Below are positions 21,278 through 34,500 of a stretch of DNA of 64,000 nt, piece by piece (position 1 is the first letter of the stretch; the number at the start of each line of letters is the position of its first letter). The position numbers and the translations under genes are program-made. The stretch is from contig LS997563.1 in the NCBI GenBank assembly GCA_000469685.2, positions 21,026,687 through 21,090,686 on the forward strand. Direction: 5' to 3'. The DNA comes from Haemonchus contortus. Its lineage: Eukaryota > Nematoda > Chromadorea > Rhabditida > Trichostrongylidae. The notes under the pieces were generated by a model, which did not search any database, had not been told where the DNA came from, and saw only the letters and a list, made by a program, of their open reading frames with translations.

Positions 21278-22335
21278 CAGGCAATTGAACAAAGGAAAGT
21301 ATTGCAATATCCTTTCCTGATTTTTAAAACCGTCTCGAATAATATATGAATGCACAAATGAATGTAACGCTAAGTGCAGTTCGCTAGAAATATGCGCTTT
21401 CATTGGACGGCTCAGATTAGTTGGGGTGAGGGAACGGTTCTTCTTTTCTCAGAGTAGGGCGGTTACTGCATTGCTAAGACGATACGCTTGCCGGTTATCT
21501 TCAAATAAATTCATTTATGAAAAGCCAGGAGACGCTCTAGGTATCGTGCACGGCCTAAGTGGTGTGAGGAAATTTGCATTTTTGTGACGTGTTGGCGGAA
21601 AAGCAACTATGTATTCGTCACTAATATTATATTAAGGTAAGACTGTAGAGGAAAGCAAGCTGTATACGAAAAAAGCGAAATAATGACTAGTAAGGATCCG
21701 TTAAAATGTGAGGACCTTGTTTTTGTCTTCTTTATCCTCTGGAAATTCTGACTATATCATCATTTTTCTATGTTTTATTGTATGTGTGATGGAGCAAGTC
21801 AGCGATGATGCTATGATGTTCGCTCGCAGCCTGACCATTATTCTACTCACATCAGCGGTGATGGTGCAGGCCTTGTTTTGTACTATTCCGGAGAATATAT
21901 AGAAAATTCAATGGATGGTAGAGCTATGCTACTGCCTGTCTCGCTAAAACACCTCAAATATGTTGAGCAAACACCTCGTTATTTTGATTCGAGTTTGAGT
22001 TATTTCCCTTGTGAATTCGCCAGCCCCGTTGCTATAGAGCTGCTTTCAAGATTTAGCCGACGAGGACGTGATTATATGTCATTCATTGATTATCCTCAAC
22101 ATGACGTAATTCTGTGGGTAATTCCTTTCAACGCAGGTGAACGAAAATGCTTCGAAGTACTTTCACACGGAGCTATTAGACACACGCAGATACAACTGGC
22201 CACATTCTTGGTCTCCCTTGACAAGCGGAGGTCCCAGGAGGTAGGCGTGGTCGACAGCATCCGCGTCAGGAGCGCTTACGCGGCGACTCCAGAAACGTAT
22301 TCTGTGCATGTGTCGCCCGTGTCCCATTGTCGTAA
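21278..22335. other. region upstream of the globin gene
   Basis: Probable promoter and 5' region; I see no convincing TATA box. A 29-codon frame from ATG 21813 (MMFARSLTIILLTSAVM...) resembles a secretion signal. A separate frame from about 21878 carries a dibasic FSRRGRDY stretch, but the two are in different frames with no plausible intron. I do not call a gene. Confidence 0.35.
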
Positions 22336-22535
22336 ATGGGATCGAGTGCTGGCGCCAAGCAAACGCCACCGCCACCCGATGCGCAGAAAGGCGATTCCGA
22401 TACTCCGGCAGCGGAAGCGCCAACAGTCGACTCGCGCTTACCTTATCCAAACTTCCGCGAATTATTCACCTTGAAGAACTACTGGAAGACTATAAGACGC
22501 AACGAAAAGGACTCGGGCAAGCTGCTGCTTGCCAG
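22336..22535 (+). CDS. globin exon 1
   Basis: Codes for the N-terminal extension and helix A. It ends after two bases of a codon (gcc ag) at the donor gtgagt, a strong match to the consensus. Confidence 0.88.
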
Positions 22536-25500
22536 GTGAGTTCAACGTTTTGCTTTCAACTTCAGGAATAGTGACTTAACTCCTATGTCCGATTTTCTTG
22601 AATTTTGTCTTGTCTTACACAGCATGATCTACTCTGAGAAAGGTATGACTCAACAGCTTCACTCTTACAATTAATGTGAAGTTTTAAAAACGGCCATAAT
22701 TTTTCTATGAAAAAAGTGACCCACACATGTGGTAGCAGGGGCAGGTTGGAGGGAGACTGTGAGCATGTTGCTCAGTGAATAAAAACGATCACCTCGTCAC
22801 AAAGTTCCATTTCTAATGCCTTGCTCTGATTTTGACGGTCTGGAATCACCAAGCGGTATAAAGGTCGAAATACAGCCTTAATCACAGCCTTCGCCATTTG
22901 GTGCCATTGCTTTAAAACTACCCCTTTGGTATGCTTCTCCTATAAACCTGTATAAGGCCAATCTGATGAGCTTATTCATTTCACTTCCGTATTCTCTTCT
23001 TATTGGAGAGACTAATTAAGGCATAGCTAAAGTTATCCATCAACGTGGGTTCGGCTCGTATCAAAATCGAACTGGTAGTGTTACTAATGAACAATTGCTT
23101 CCTTTTCGCATATTTCCTTCCAGATCGGTCACATTATGACACAATCTTCCCATTTATTTTTATCACATATGCTTTCTTCTTTTGCTTCCTCTTTCCTTTC
23201 TCTTTTCTAATGCCCAGATCTGAATCGGACTTTCTTAGTGTATTATAGTGCTGCTCTACTATTAGAAAAAGTACCACAATGTACAGCATTTTCCTAGAAC
23301 GCTTGATCTTTGAGAGACAATTATTGTGCCCATTCAACCTTTTGCAATTCGCGTATCCAAGATAGGTTGTATAGGAGACATTGGCAAAACCAAATTTAGC
23401 AACTTTTTCAATCATCGAGATCGTTTATCAAAATTTACCTACGAAGACATACTAACATTCATTTAACTGTGAATTTTTCGATGGAAGTATAATACAGAAA
23501 GTAAAAGCACTACTTCGAGCATTCAACCGACTTGAGTGACTCGTTCATAGGATCAAAAAGTGTATCAAATCGTAGAATTTGCCATCTGATGAATCAACTA
23601 CACCGTTGCTGCAGTAGGGTAAACCATAGTTTTGGAAGAAAAGGATTGCTAGTATTATTTCAGTGCTAGGCAAGACGGTCTGTTTATCTTTACAATGTGG
23701 CTGGCTCTGACATGTGCCTTGTCGCAAGTTTTGCTCCCTCCGACCGTCTCGAACAAACGTATGCTTAAAACGTAATATTTCTGCTCCCGTTTTTGACAGA
23801 ATAGTTTTATTCGTTGCTCTCGTTAAAAGATATTCCAACCTGAAATTGAGGTAAACGACTGCAGAAGTACTGTATGGGATGCTTTTTTTTCACATTAAAA
23901 AAGCAAAATTGCTGCAGGAGCATGACAAAACTTTTGAGAAAAGGTTCTATGGAGTGAAGTGACTGACTATCATCTGTTTCGATCTATGCAAAACTACCTG
24001 ATAGCAAGAAATTGGCTGGCCAAAATTAATTTGGCCAACTTTGGTCGATAAACCTCGGAAGTTCTACCCCAGTGGGATTATGAAATGACCGGATAAATGA
24101 CAAAAGATTATATAGAAAATTGCGAAGGCATTTTACACGACTTGACGACCTGGGACCCTCCTCAATTGCGATTCCAATGCTGACCCAATCCTTTTATTCT
24201 GGGCGAGGTGGTACAGTGACAGTGGTACACTATCACACAAGCATGATTTTGTCACGGAATCGAGGATAGTAATCATTTGTGATTAAGAGTAAGGTCGGAT
24301 GATGCAAAGAAGAGGCCTGTATATTATGCACATGGAATCACGACTTTGACAGCTGCTGATGTATAATATGAGGCCCTATGAAAAGTCCTGTTTTTGTGGA
24401 TGTGTTCGGGGGATGTTCATTATCGCCAAACAACTCTTCCTTCAAGGTTGGTAGTTTAGTTGCAACCGTCTAGGAGGATAAACGTATTGGCTTGTACATA
24501 GACTTGCCGTCACAAGTCATACGGCATCATTCACGCTAAAAATGGTTTCTGAGATTTCTTCCTTTGATGAACTTGTGACCTCCAAGCCTGAAGTATGCTC
24601 TCGGGTCGAAAAATAGTCAGGATAAGGCGTAATAAGGGCCCCCGAAACCGTCTTAGCCGATTTACACACACAAGGCGGACGAGCGTTCCAAAAGTTCCAG
24701 AAGTTGCACAATTCGCAGAGGGACCCACATCTTTCACGCAGGCAGCGAAATGCAGTCAGCTGTGTGCGATGGCGCGCTCCCGTCCCAAGACCCCTCCTAG
24801 CAGCTATTTCCTTTTTTCACAATGTTGTCATCCACCCCAAGTTTTACTTCTTTTTTAAGGTCTTCCGTTTTCTTTTCACTTCTGCGCTATTCTGGACTAC
24901 CACTCCCATTACTCGTCCAAAACTAGATATCCCAAATTTACCATGAACCGTGTCTCAAATCGGCCCTCTAAGCATTTAAAACTCTACAGCGATTCTGAAT
25001 GAAAGTCGAATGCGGGAGTACGTCGTAAAAAGAAATTGATTTGTGCTGTAGAGTACAATCTATCCTTCTATTCGTTTGAGTTGTAGTTGCTGTTATAATT
25101 TATAAGACAACATTACTAAGAACTCACTATAAAACGTATTTGTGCGAAATTTTGTACGATCGCACCGCACCTAGTTAAGTTTATTTCGCACCCAAGCACA
25201 AAGCAACTTTAATCAACTGCGAAGACTTCATGGTCATTATGCTGCCTTAATGTCGTCATTAATGAGTGTGTAGTTGTTAACTGATAAGAATAATAACAGT
25301 AAGTGAGTGAAGTTTAATTAGGAAGTTGGGTTTATTAAGAACACGCAGACGCAGTTATAATAATAGGTTGATGCATGATTATTGCGGATTTTTTTCGCGG
25401 CTTCTTTTCTCTCCATACGATTGCAATATCGAAGTCGAGGTTTTTATAGAAATCATCTACTCGCTTTCTTCAATAGAAATATATCTAGAACGTCACCTTC

Positions 25501-28500
25501 TTACTCGCCACATTATGCTCGATTACTTCGAGAAATGATGGAAGGTTGCGCGCTCACTAAGCGATCTCAGCAAACTTTTTGGTAATGGAATTGTCAGCCA
25601 AAGCCAATTGAGGACTGAGATTTGCTCCTAAATCTCCATATTGACCCATAGAAACTCTATAAGTTATCGCGTCACACGTTCGTTGAAGAATTGGCTAGCA
25701 AACACGACGAAATGGATGAATTGGTGGCCGATTTCAAGGTGAGGATCACCTTCAGGGACCGAAACTTTTCCGCCCGTGGAATCCGGCTATCTAACAAATG
25801 GGAAGCAGTGCTTGGAGTAGATGGTGAGTACGTACCGGAGTAAATATTTGAACATGTATTTGTTAAATAATTTCATCTTTCGTTTGATAAAATTTGCTGA
25901 AAAAAACCGCAATAATTATGCATCAACCTAATGTGTTTGAGTTTGTTCATCCTGCATTCTGCCTGAAAATAGAACTTCTGAAAACAGTGGTACTAGATTA
26001 TTTCCTATAAGAGATCTAGTTATCTAAAGGAGCTTCACTTCCTTGCTGTAATTATTTCTTTGTACCTTCATCTTATTCGGTAACGATAACATGGCAGCAT
26101 AATGACGATGAAGTCATCGCTTGAAGTCGCTTCCTGCCTAGATGCGAGGTAACCTTCATTAAGTGCCATCGTGCAAAAGTTCCCACACCAAGATGTAGGC
26201 CTTGGAGATTTGTATATTGTACATTTCGTTGTGTTTATCGTACGAAGCAACAATTTTGCGAAGAGGAGGATGAACAGACATTCGAACAGTGAATAAAAAA
26301 GGGGAACGAAGAATGTAAAGGTAGTCAAGTAAATCTCTGAAATCTCGGTCATCGTATTACGTGGCGATGGTGAGCTAGCAAAAAGTTGATCTGAGTAAAG
26401 TATATTTCATCACATGTTCGCATAAATGATGATCTGAGCTCAAGAATCTAGGCAAGTATAGTCACCCCTGTTCGTTGTAATAACGACGTTTTGATCAGTG
26501 CTCGAAAGTGAAACTGTGATCTTTCTGACTTTGCTAAGGAGTCCAACTCCTGACTTTGAGTCCCGGTTAGAGTATGTACTTTGCAACATAGAGTGAGCTT
26601 GAAGACACAGTTTACGATAATTTTGGGGACTCCAGCTTCAGACGAACGATGGAAGTGATAGTCCAGAATAGCGCAAAAGGCGTAGAAATCGCGGAAATCG
26701 GCGTATTTGGAGAAATACAAGGTTTTGAAAAGAATCCAAGTTAGGGATTGGAACGGAAATTATGGATTCCCCTAAACACGAGCGAACTGCAAGTGTTTGG
26801 AATAATGTCATAACGTAAACACTGAAGATTTACCGGTGGTGGCCGAGCAAAATTACTTCCTGTGGTATGTCTCTCAAGATATGTAGCTATGCCACCGGCT
26901 GTCTTGAACAGCATTAATATGAAGGATTGTCGTCGCTTTCAATGCGATTTAGCCCTTGGTATTCCACCCTTTTCTTACCTTGATAGATATCAAATTGCTC
27001 TGTGGTTCATTCTACGGCATATTAGACTCATTTGAGTTATGCTCACTGGATGACTACTTCGAAGCCTCCATGGAGGTTTCTGTAACTATATTGCAGTTGC
27101 CAACCTTTGACACGTTGTTCATTACCAGAGGGAGAAGATGCAGTTCGGACCGTGAAATATTTCTGAGCACCCCCTAGAGTCGAGCTATTGGCTGCGCCTG
27201 TATTTTGAAATAAAATAACAAAAAAGAGCGAATGTGGATTCGCTTCCGTACAGGTTCCACTACAGTGCAGAGAACATTTTCGGCGGCATCAACCGACTGC
27301 TGAAGAAATTTTACTAAAGAGGGAAGACGCTGTTCCAGAATTTTTTGTTAAATAGATATCAACAAGTGGGAATAAAGTACAGGTCATTCTCGGCTATCGG
27401 TCCTCTCTAAGGTGTACATCTTCATACACTTCTTACCATTAGAATGGAACCACACTAAGCCCCTGCGAAAGGAAATTCACGCTCCCATTACTGGGATGAT
27501 TGGTGCGCCCGTACCAGAGTAAGAAGAACGTAGCACAAGTATGGGAGCTGTTGCTCAGATAGCTCACGAGTGTGGTTTCTTTGCTAAGCCGAGGATACTC
27601 CTCTTTGCAAGCCCATCTATGTATATGTTGCCTAAGATTGTTCTCTTAGAGGGTATCGTTTAGAAAATTGGCAGCGCTGAATAGGGCTCAGAAAGGTGGC
27701 CCTAATACTGATAAAGGATAAGGATAAGGTTTTTGGTCTTAATCAACCCCGTCCGAGGGATGCGTCCCCGCACTCGACTTCCAATCAGAATCGCAGTGGC
27801 GTATTGAGTGCGTATGTGGCCTATACAATGACTTGCGGTGGCCAGCCGATGTGCAAGTCAGTGTTTCTTTATCCTCCCAGACGAGTCTGGTACCAGCTAA
27901 TCGACCAAGGAGGGTTGAAGGCTTCGTTGGCCTAGGCGGGTAATCCGAGATTTGAACCCCTGAACGTAGGTGTGGGGTATGTAGTGCGCCACTTGCCACT
28001 ACCCACCTCTGCTTCCCACTACACCGAATATCTTTCAACAAGTCTCAATTTCGATGCGAAGATCCAAAGCAGTGCGCATCATGAAACGCCTAATTTTTGA
28101 ACCTGGCACATCACAAAACATGTACTGAAATGTTCGTATTTGTTTTGCGACCTACTAGATTTATGTTTTTGATAGAAGCTATTTTCAAGTCACAGTCACA
28201 CGCATGCCAACAACGAATTTTGTTTCTCAGGGTGAACACAACATTCACCTGATTGTTTTTCGTAGAATGTATGTATGTGCCTGTGAACCACTGAAATTCG
28301 TTTGCGCTCCAGAACCTAATTAATTTTCAAGCCACATAATCCGAAGAATTACTAACTCAAGAGGAGATATATTTAAGACTTGAATGCGAATAAGAGTATC
28401 TCCTTTCGCACTGGAACTCATTAGCTTATGAGGTGATATGGCTTCACTGGCTCAATGCTGACCTCTCTCTTCAGAACCACCTGAGCTACTTAGTTTTTTT

Positions 28501-31500
28501 GACAAGAAGGTTGATCACAGTTGAGCATCTGGAGATACCCAGGCCAAAACGCAAAATTCAAACCCAATAGCGCTAATACTTTATACAATATGGAAATCAA
28601 ACCGGCACTGGACAAGTAAGTTACTGATTGTGCGTACACGGTTCACCAAACTGGCCTATAGGAGAACTTAGTGATGGATGATGGATTGATCTTCCACAAG
28701 TTTTTCTTAAATTTCTTTTCCTGACATAAGGCATCGCTAGGAATTTTTCAAGAGGTGCTGGACAGATGGGGGAACTATTATAGTACATGACACTACTGTA
28801 TTGTTTTCATCGCATAGGCGTGATGAAGCTAATGATGACCACCGTTTTTTCGTCACAAGGCAAAGTTAGGATGAACCCTACATGATCTTGAGAGTACGTA
28901 CGATCCGTCTTTAAGGAAAAGCTGTATGTAGTGTGTCCAGAGTTGGGCGTCTCCCTAAGCGTTTAGCGCTCACCTTATGGACCAATGTATGTATTGCGTA
29001 TCACTTTTATCAGAACTTCTTCAGCCAGACCCAACACAACATCGGCGCCTTCACTTCATTCCTTTTTCCTTACGGACTCCAGTACTTGACTAGTCTACCC
29101 TTCAACTACCTGCACTTTTCGCTTCCGTTTCCATTGTGCTGTAACCTTACCCTCCTTTAGCTCTTCCCTGCACAAACTGAAAATTTTTCCTCTGAACTGA
29201 AATTGCAAAAATGCAAAAATATGGTATTAATGGCACCGACGATTGAGACTGTATGCTTTCTCATGCGTTTTCTATTGACATCATTTTTGTTACTATAGTT
29301 TGATTGCTATTTTGAAATGCGCGATTGTAATAAAGTGAGCCACATAGCACCTGGCAATTACATGCGTAATATAAGTTCTTATACCCTCTATTCAATATCA
29401 ATTAGGTAAGTTCAAAAAAGGAGATATCTTTGTTGCAGTTCTCCAGAACGCATATTGTCGCCATGGGGACCGCGGCTACCTCGTCACACGACAAAGCTCG
29501 AATGAACTTAATATAAACTTGCAAGTGCGCACGATCCGTGCTTGAAGAAAAGCTGTATAAGTGTGTTCATAGTTGTGCGTTGATAGGGACATAGTACGAT
29601 TTGAGGATTTATCTGGAATATAAGTTATGAAGAAAGAAGCACAACGTTTGGTGGGCTTCCGTAACCGTGCAAGTCCAGTGTAAATACTGTTGCACGATCG
29701 AATCGTAAATTACAATCCTATGGCGTTTGATCTCTACCGAGGAAACGATGGTGCTTGTCTTGAGCGTAAATCATCAGGTCATACCCGGTCCTTAGCCAAC
29801 GAAGTCATCCTTTGTAAGACTGTAATGCAGCAGGGAAGGTTACAGAAGCTGAAAATCCTTCAGCCCCTATCCAAGAAAATTGTCTTCCGGTAGGACTGGC
29901 AGTCGCCAGGCCGACACAATACAAGGGACTGAAATGTGATGATAAGACAAAACCTTCAGTCGCTGGCGCTTCATCCAAGCTATATGTGTTAGGTTGATGC
30001 ATAATTATTGCGGATTTTTTTCTCGGCTCTTTTTCTCCCGAACGAGTTTGACTATTGAGTTCGGGTTTTTTTTCTAGAAATGATCTACTTGATTTCCTTT
30101 GCAAGAATGTACCAAGAAAGCCATTCGCATATTCGAGAACTTAGGCTCTACTACTCCGACAAAGGTTGGAAGATGGCACAGTCATTCCGCGATCTCAGTA
30201 GCTTTTTTTTAAACAAATTTTATTTAACGAAACGACAAAAATACTAGACAAAAACATTTTCAAATAATTACTCCGGAACTTATCCACCATTACCCGGAAC
30301 TTATACACCATTACCATTAACTTACTAATGAACTTGAAAATGGTGCAAATGTTATTTGAGCTGGGGAGCCAACAGGGTTGGCGAGAGAATGGGAGGGGTA
30401 GAAAAGCGGTGCTAAAGGTAAAGGGGGTGCAATTTCGAAGTAAACTTTGTAGATCGATTTTCATATGACTGTGTAGCTTTTTGAAAATAGATTCGAACCA
30501 TGTAGGTTTTCGGATGTTTACTTTGAATGCAAATATCAAAATTTTGTCTACTGTGCTTTGGGGCGATATCTGGAGCCTATATAGTCCGAGGGTCCAGATA
30601 AGTTACGGTTTTTTTAGTCAGTGATCCTTCACAAGAAGTTTAGTATGTATACTTTTGGAAAAGTGCATCTCCCTGATAATCGGAAATCTCACCTGAAAAA
30701 GCAAGAAACCCTATGCTCTTTTTAAAAACATGGCGCGTACAGGATTTTAAACGATTACATAACGTTTTCTTTTCAACTCAGAGCACTACTTTTCAAGTCA
30801 TGTGGAAGTAATTTTTCTGGAGAAAAGGCACACCATTTCCTGAGAATAGAAATCAACTAATGTTGGCTATTCTCCATTTTGAAAAGTCTCTGTCACTTGA
30901 ATTTGGCCCATGGCCAAATTCATCCATTTTGGAGGAGACTGGTACCGAAGTGTTCAGGACGATCTGAGAAATGCCATGGTCTCATTTTCACCTAATCCCG
31001 TAAAATATTAGCTACTCCACGTTTCACAGGCTACTTTTAATAGAAGAGAATGTCTTCTGGTTATAATTATACAGGAGTCGCTGCTAATGACGTACCCTCA
31101 GGAACTTTGATGAATGGGGGACTTCAAAATCGGAATTTTTAAAATTATAGATAAACCATGTTATAGAACTTGAGGAGTTGAGTTCAACCATATAGCGTAC
31201 TATATACAAAAACTGTAAATCAACCTAGTTATTGAGAAAAAACAAAAAACAAAAACAACAAAAACGCGTTTTTTCGTGTTTTTTGAATATTTAGGGCGGG
31301 TATTGTATATATATTATATATATATTATATATATTATATATATTATATATATTATATATATATTATATATATATATATATATATGTATGTATAATGGGCA
31401 TGCGCGTTATAAGTGTTCTATCCTGCTCATGAAACAGATGGCTAAGATCGGTGCTATCCGCCGACCCGCAGCAAGTCCTCGCTTTTGGGAGAAGTACTGC

Positions 31501-34500
31501 CCCCTCGACTTGGAAATATTACGATTGAGACATTCCTTGATCGGAGCCAAAATGTGAACCTTGAAATCGAACGCCACAGTTTCTGTCACGCTCGCCCAGC
31601 ATTTGGGGAAGCACTTGTAGACCTTCTTTGTTGTTGACGTTCGTATAAAGCATATTTGCATCAAACGACTCTACTATGCAACTTTCCTGAAGTCTACATG
31701 ACGACCGGGAAATTCCTTTGGGTTAGACAGATATGAGGGTATGTATCGGAGTAGATGACCAACAATTTTTTAGGACCAGGAAATACGGCCTGTTGGTCCT
31801 CCTACATAGCTGGTGATGAGTCTGACTCTGTAATCACCGGCATGAACTGACTTTTCACCTTCGCTGGACAACTTATGAATCTTGATCAGGCTGTAGAAAA
31901 CCGGGCACGAGGGGTTATCCAATTTTATTCTTCCGACCAATTCTATCTAATTTTGCTCTTTCCAAGTGATACTAATGAAGCACTCAGCTTGTGATACTGC
32001 GTGAGGAACGCTGATGATCGACAGAATGATTTATGGGACGAGTAGTTCGTCTGGCTTGCCAAATTCAAACTACCGAACCTCATACCGGTCTCTTTATGTG
32101 CGAACATGTGAAGCGAACTGTCAAACCAGTGCACTTTCCAGAGCAAAACAGATAAGGCACCATCTCCATCCTGAAGTCATTAGACACCGACTCTATCTAA
32201 ATCCAAGAGGATCACCAGGATTTTCCTAGTTCTTGAATATGGCTTTTCAATCTCCTTCACTTATTACTAGGCACGAATGATATTTTGTGCCATCGTATAA
32301 TATCTTCGTATGTTGAACCGATCATAATATATGTGATAGCTGTCTGAATGAACACATAGGGACACACGTGAATAAGCTCAAAAGTGCTAAGCTCTGCAAA
32401 GTTATGCAACCCTATTATTTCCTTCGAAATTTTCTTCTACACCTTTTTTTCTGATTTCGTATTCCAGATACTTAAACCAAAATCCAGAAAATGCAAGTCT
32501 ATACGCAAAGTTGAAGAGTATCGATGCATCTACAGTGGATCCAACTTGTAGTAACCCAGGATTCGAAGCCGTGGCAGGCAACTATCTGAAAGTATGAATT
32601 TCCGAAATTTTTTTCCATAAGACTTGTATAAAAATTTGTCATAGGTTTTCGACGACATCATCAGCGCGGTTGAAGAAAAACCTGGGGACGTGAAACAAGC
32701 GTGCGATCGGCTGATGGCTGTTGGGAAAATGCATCGCACAAAGGTTATACCATCGTAGACTGTATTCATTACGACTCATCGTTGCCATTTCATAATCAGC
32801 AAAAGCTGAAAGCCTGAGAGGAGGATTAGAAAGATTCTCTTCTCACAAAAAAGAAGAGGACGAGATAGAAAAAAATATAAAGCTGTGACTTTATTTCAGT
32901 CTTAAACTATGATCACGACTGGTAAAAGCATAGTATTACGAACGCAGAAGTCCTTAGAAGTATTCATAGTCATCTTATCATACCATTGGGGTATTAATTG
33001 TTAGGTTATTGAAAAGTCGTGATAGGATTTTTTGAAAGGTGTGGGATTTTCTAATTTGACCTATATCCATGATCTATCATGAGATAGTTGTAGTCAATTC
33101 TGGAAGCTGTCCGCAAAATGTATAGAGGGGCGCAGGGTGCACCTACCTGAGTTTAAACACGATGTCAATTCCACAAGACTATCTTCAAGCCATCACCTTC
33201 TACGAGTGGTGCCGCGGCACTGGAGTGACAGCAACAGTCCATAGCATTAACAGCGCATTGGGGGAGCACAGCACTTCCATCGCTACGGTCAATCGCTGGC
33301 TCGCTCGCTTCAAGGAAAGAGACACGGGCTTCAAAGACAAACTACGTCTGGACGCCTTCTCGTTGTCGACGACTCGGTCATTCTCGACATGTCGCAAGTT
33401 AATATCCGCAATCCTGCGACGAGACATGGGTGTGCCCAATCAACATCAACAGTTGCCTTTAGGTCCTCGGTTACAGAAACGTGCTGACACGATGAATACC
33501 TCATGTCTCGACAGACTGCATGCAGTATACCCAGTCTCTCCTGCTTCGCAGACGAAGCAAGGAAATTCTGAAAAACCTAGTAACTGGACATGAGAACTGG
33601 ATTTTTCACGAAAACCGCACCGTCTGGCTTATGAGAGGAGAATAGTCGCCGACGCAAGCTAAATTTGGCTTCCACTCCAAAAAATTTCTCCCTCGCTGCT
33701 TCTAGAGTTCAAAAGAAATGCTGTTCTAGGGAATGCTCGAGGAAGGCCAATCGTCACTGCTCCCTGTTGTGATGGTTAGCTGCAGAGAAAAGACTAGGTT
33801 AGCTGAGACCGTTCGAGAAAAACGGACTAGACAAACTTTTGTGCACCTCCTCCAGTCTCCTACCCTATGTGAGGCTAGGCCTCACATAGGGTAAGAGACT
33901 CCTGCAACGTGGGAGGAGTAAGGCTAGGACCATTTCCACATCCACAATATTTACCTGATATTGCGCCCTCAGATTACCATTTGTTTTGGCCTCTCAAGGC
34001 TTTCTTAGTAGAAAAAATTCGTCAATATGATCACCTCGAACAAGTGCTGGGTGACTTCTTTGACTCCGAATCTCCCCAATTGTGGGAGAAGAGAATCGCT
34101 GACCTGCCTGTTAGGTGGGAAAATGTTGTAACTATCATGTCAATTATATTGTTGAATAGCTTGCATTGCTTGCTGAGTTGTAAAGTGAAACAGAACTATG
34201 ACAACCCTGGCGAGACTTTTCGATCAAACTAATATAATGATATCAATGACAGTGCCAATGATTTAATGATACTTGAAGGAGTTGATGTTATCCTCTATAT
34301 ATAATAATGTAATATCAGGATGATTGATGAGTTTTATGAAAAGTATGCCTCTCAACTCTCTATGAAACCGCGCCAAAGTAGGACTATTGGTTCGATAGCT
34401 GGGAAAGGGCATTGCTGATAGATCAAAAACATGGCCGATCGGTATTTGACGTGTCGTTGGAAGTGCGCACCATCTAGCGAACGATGTGCGATTGACAAGA

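Larger units (their letters stand above)
33001..34232 (+). mobile_element. mariner (DD34D-type), inactive
   Basis: The left end TTAGGTTATTGAAAAGTCG and inverted right end CGACTTTTC-like 'gacttttcgatcaaactaa' (to 34232) form an imperfect terminal repeat. The length of 1232 bp is near the mariner norm. TA follows the right end; the left TA is not clear. It lies in globin intron 3. Confidence 0.8.

Noticed and set aside
21878..22474. 198-codon frame overlapping globin exon 1
   Set aside because: It overlaps the real exon in another frame; the secretion-like start at 21813 is in a third frame with no plausible intron joining them.
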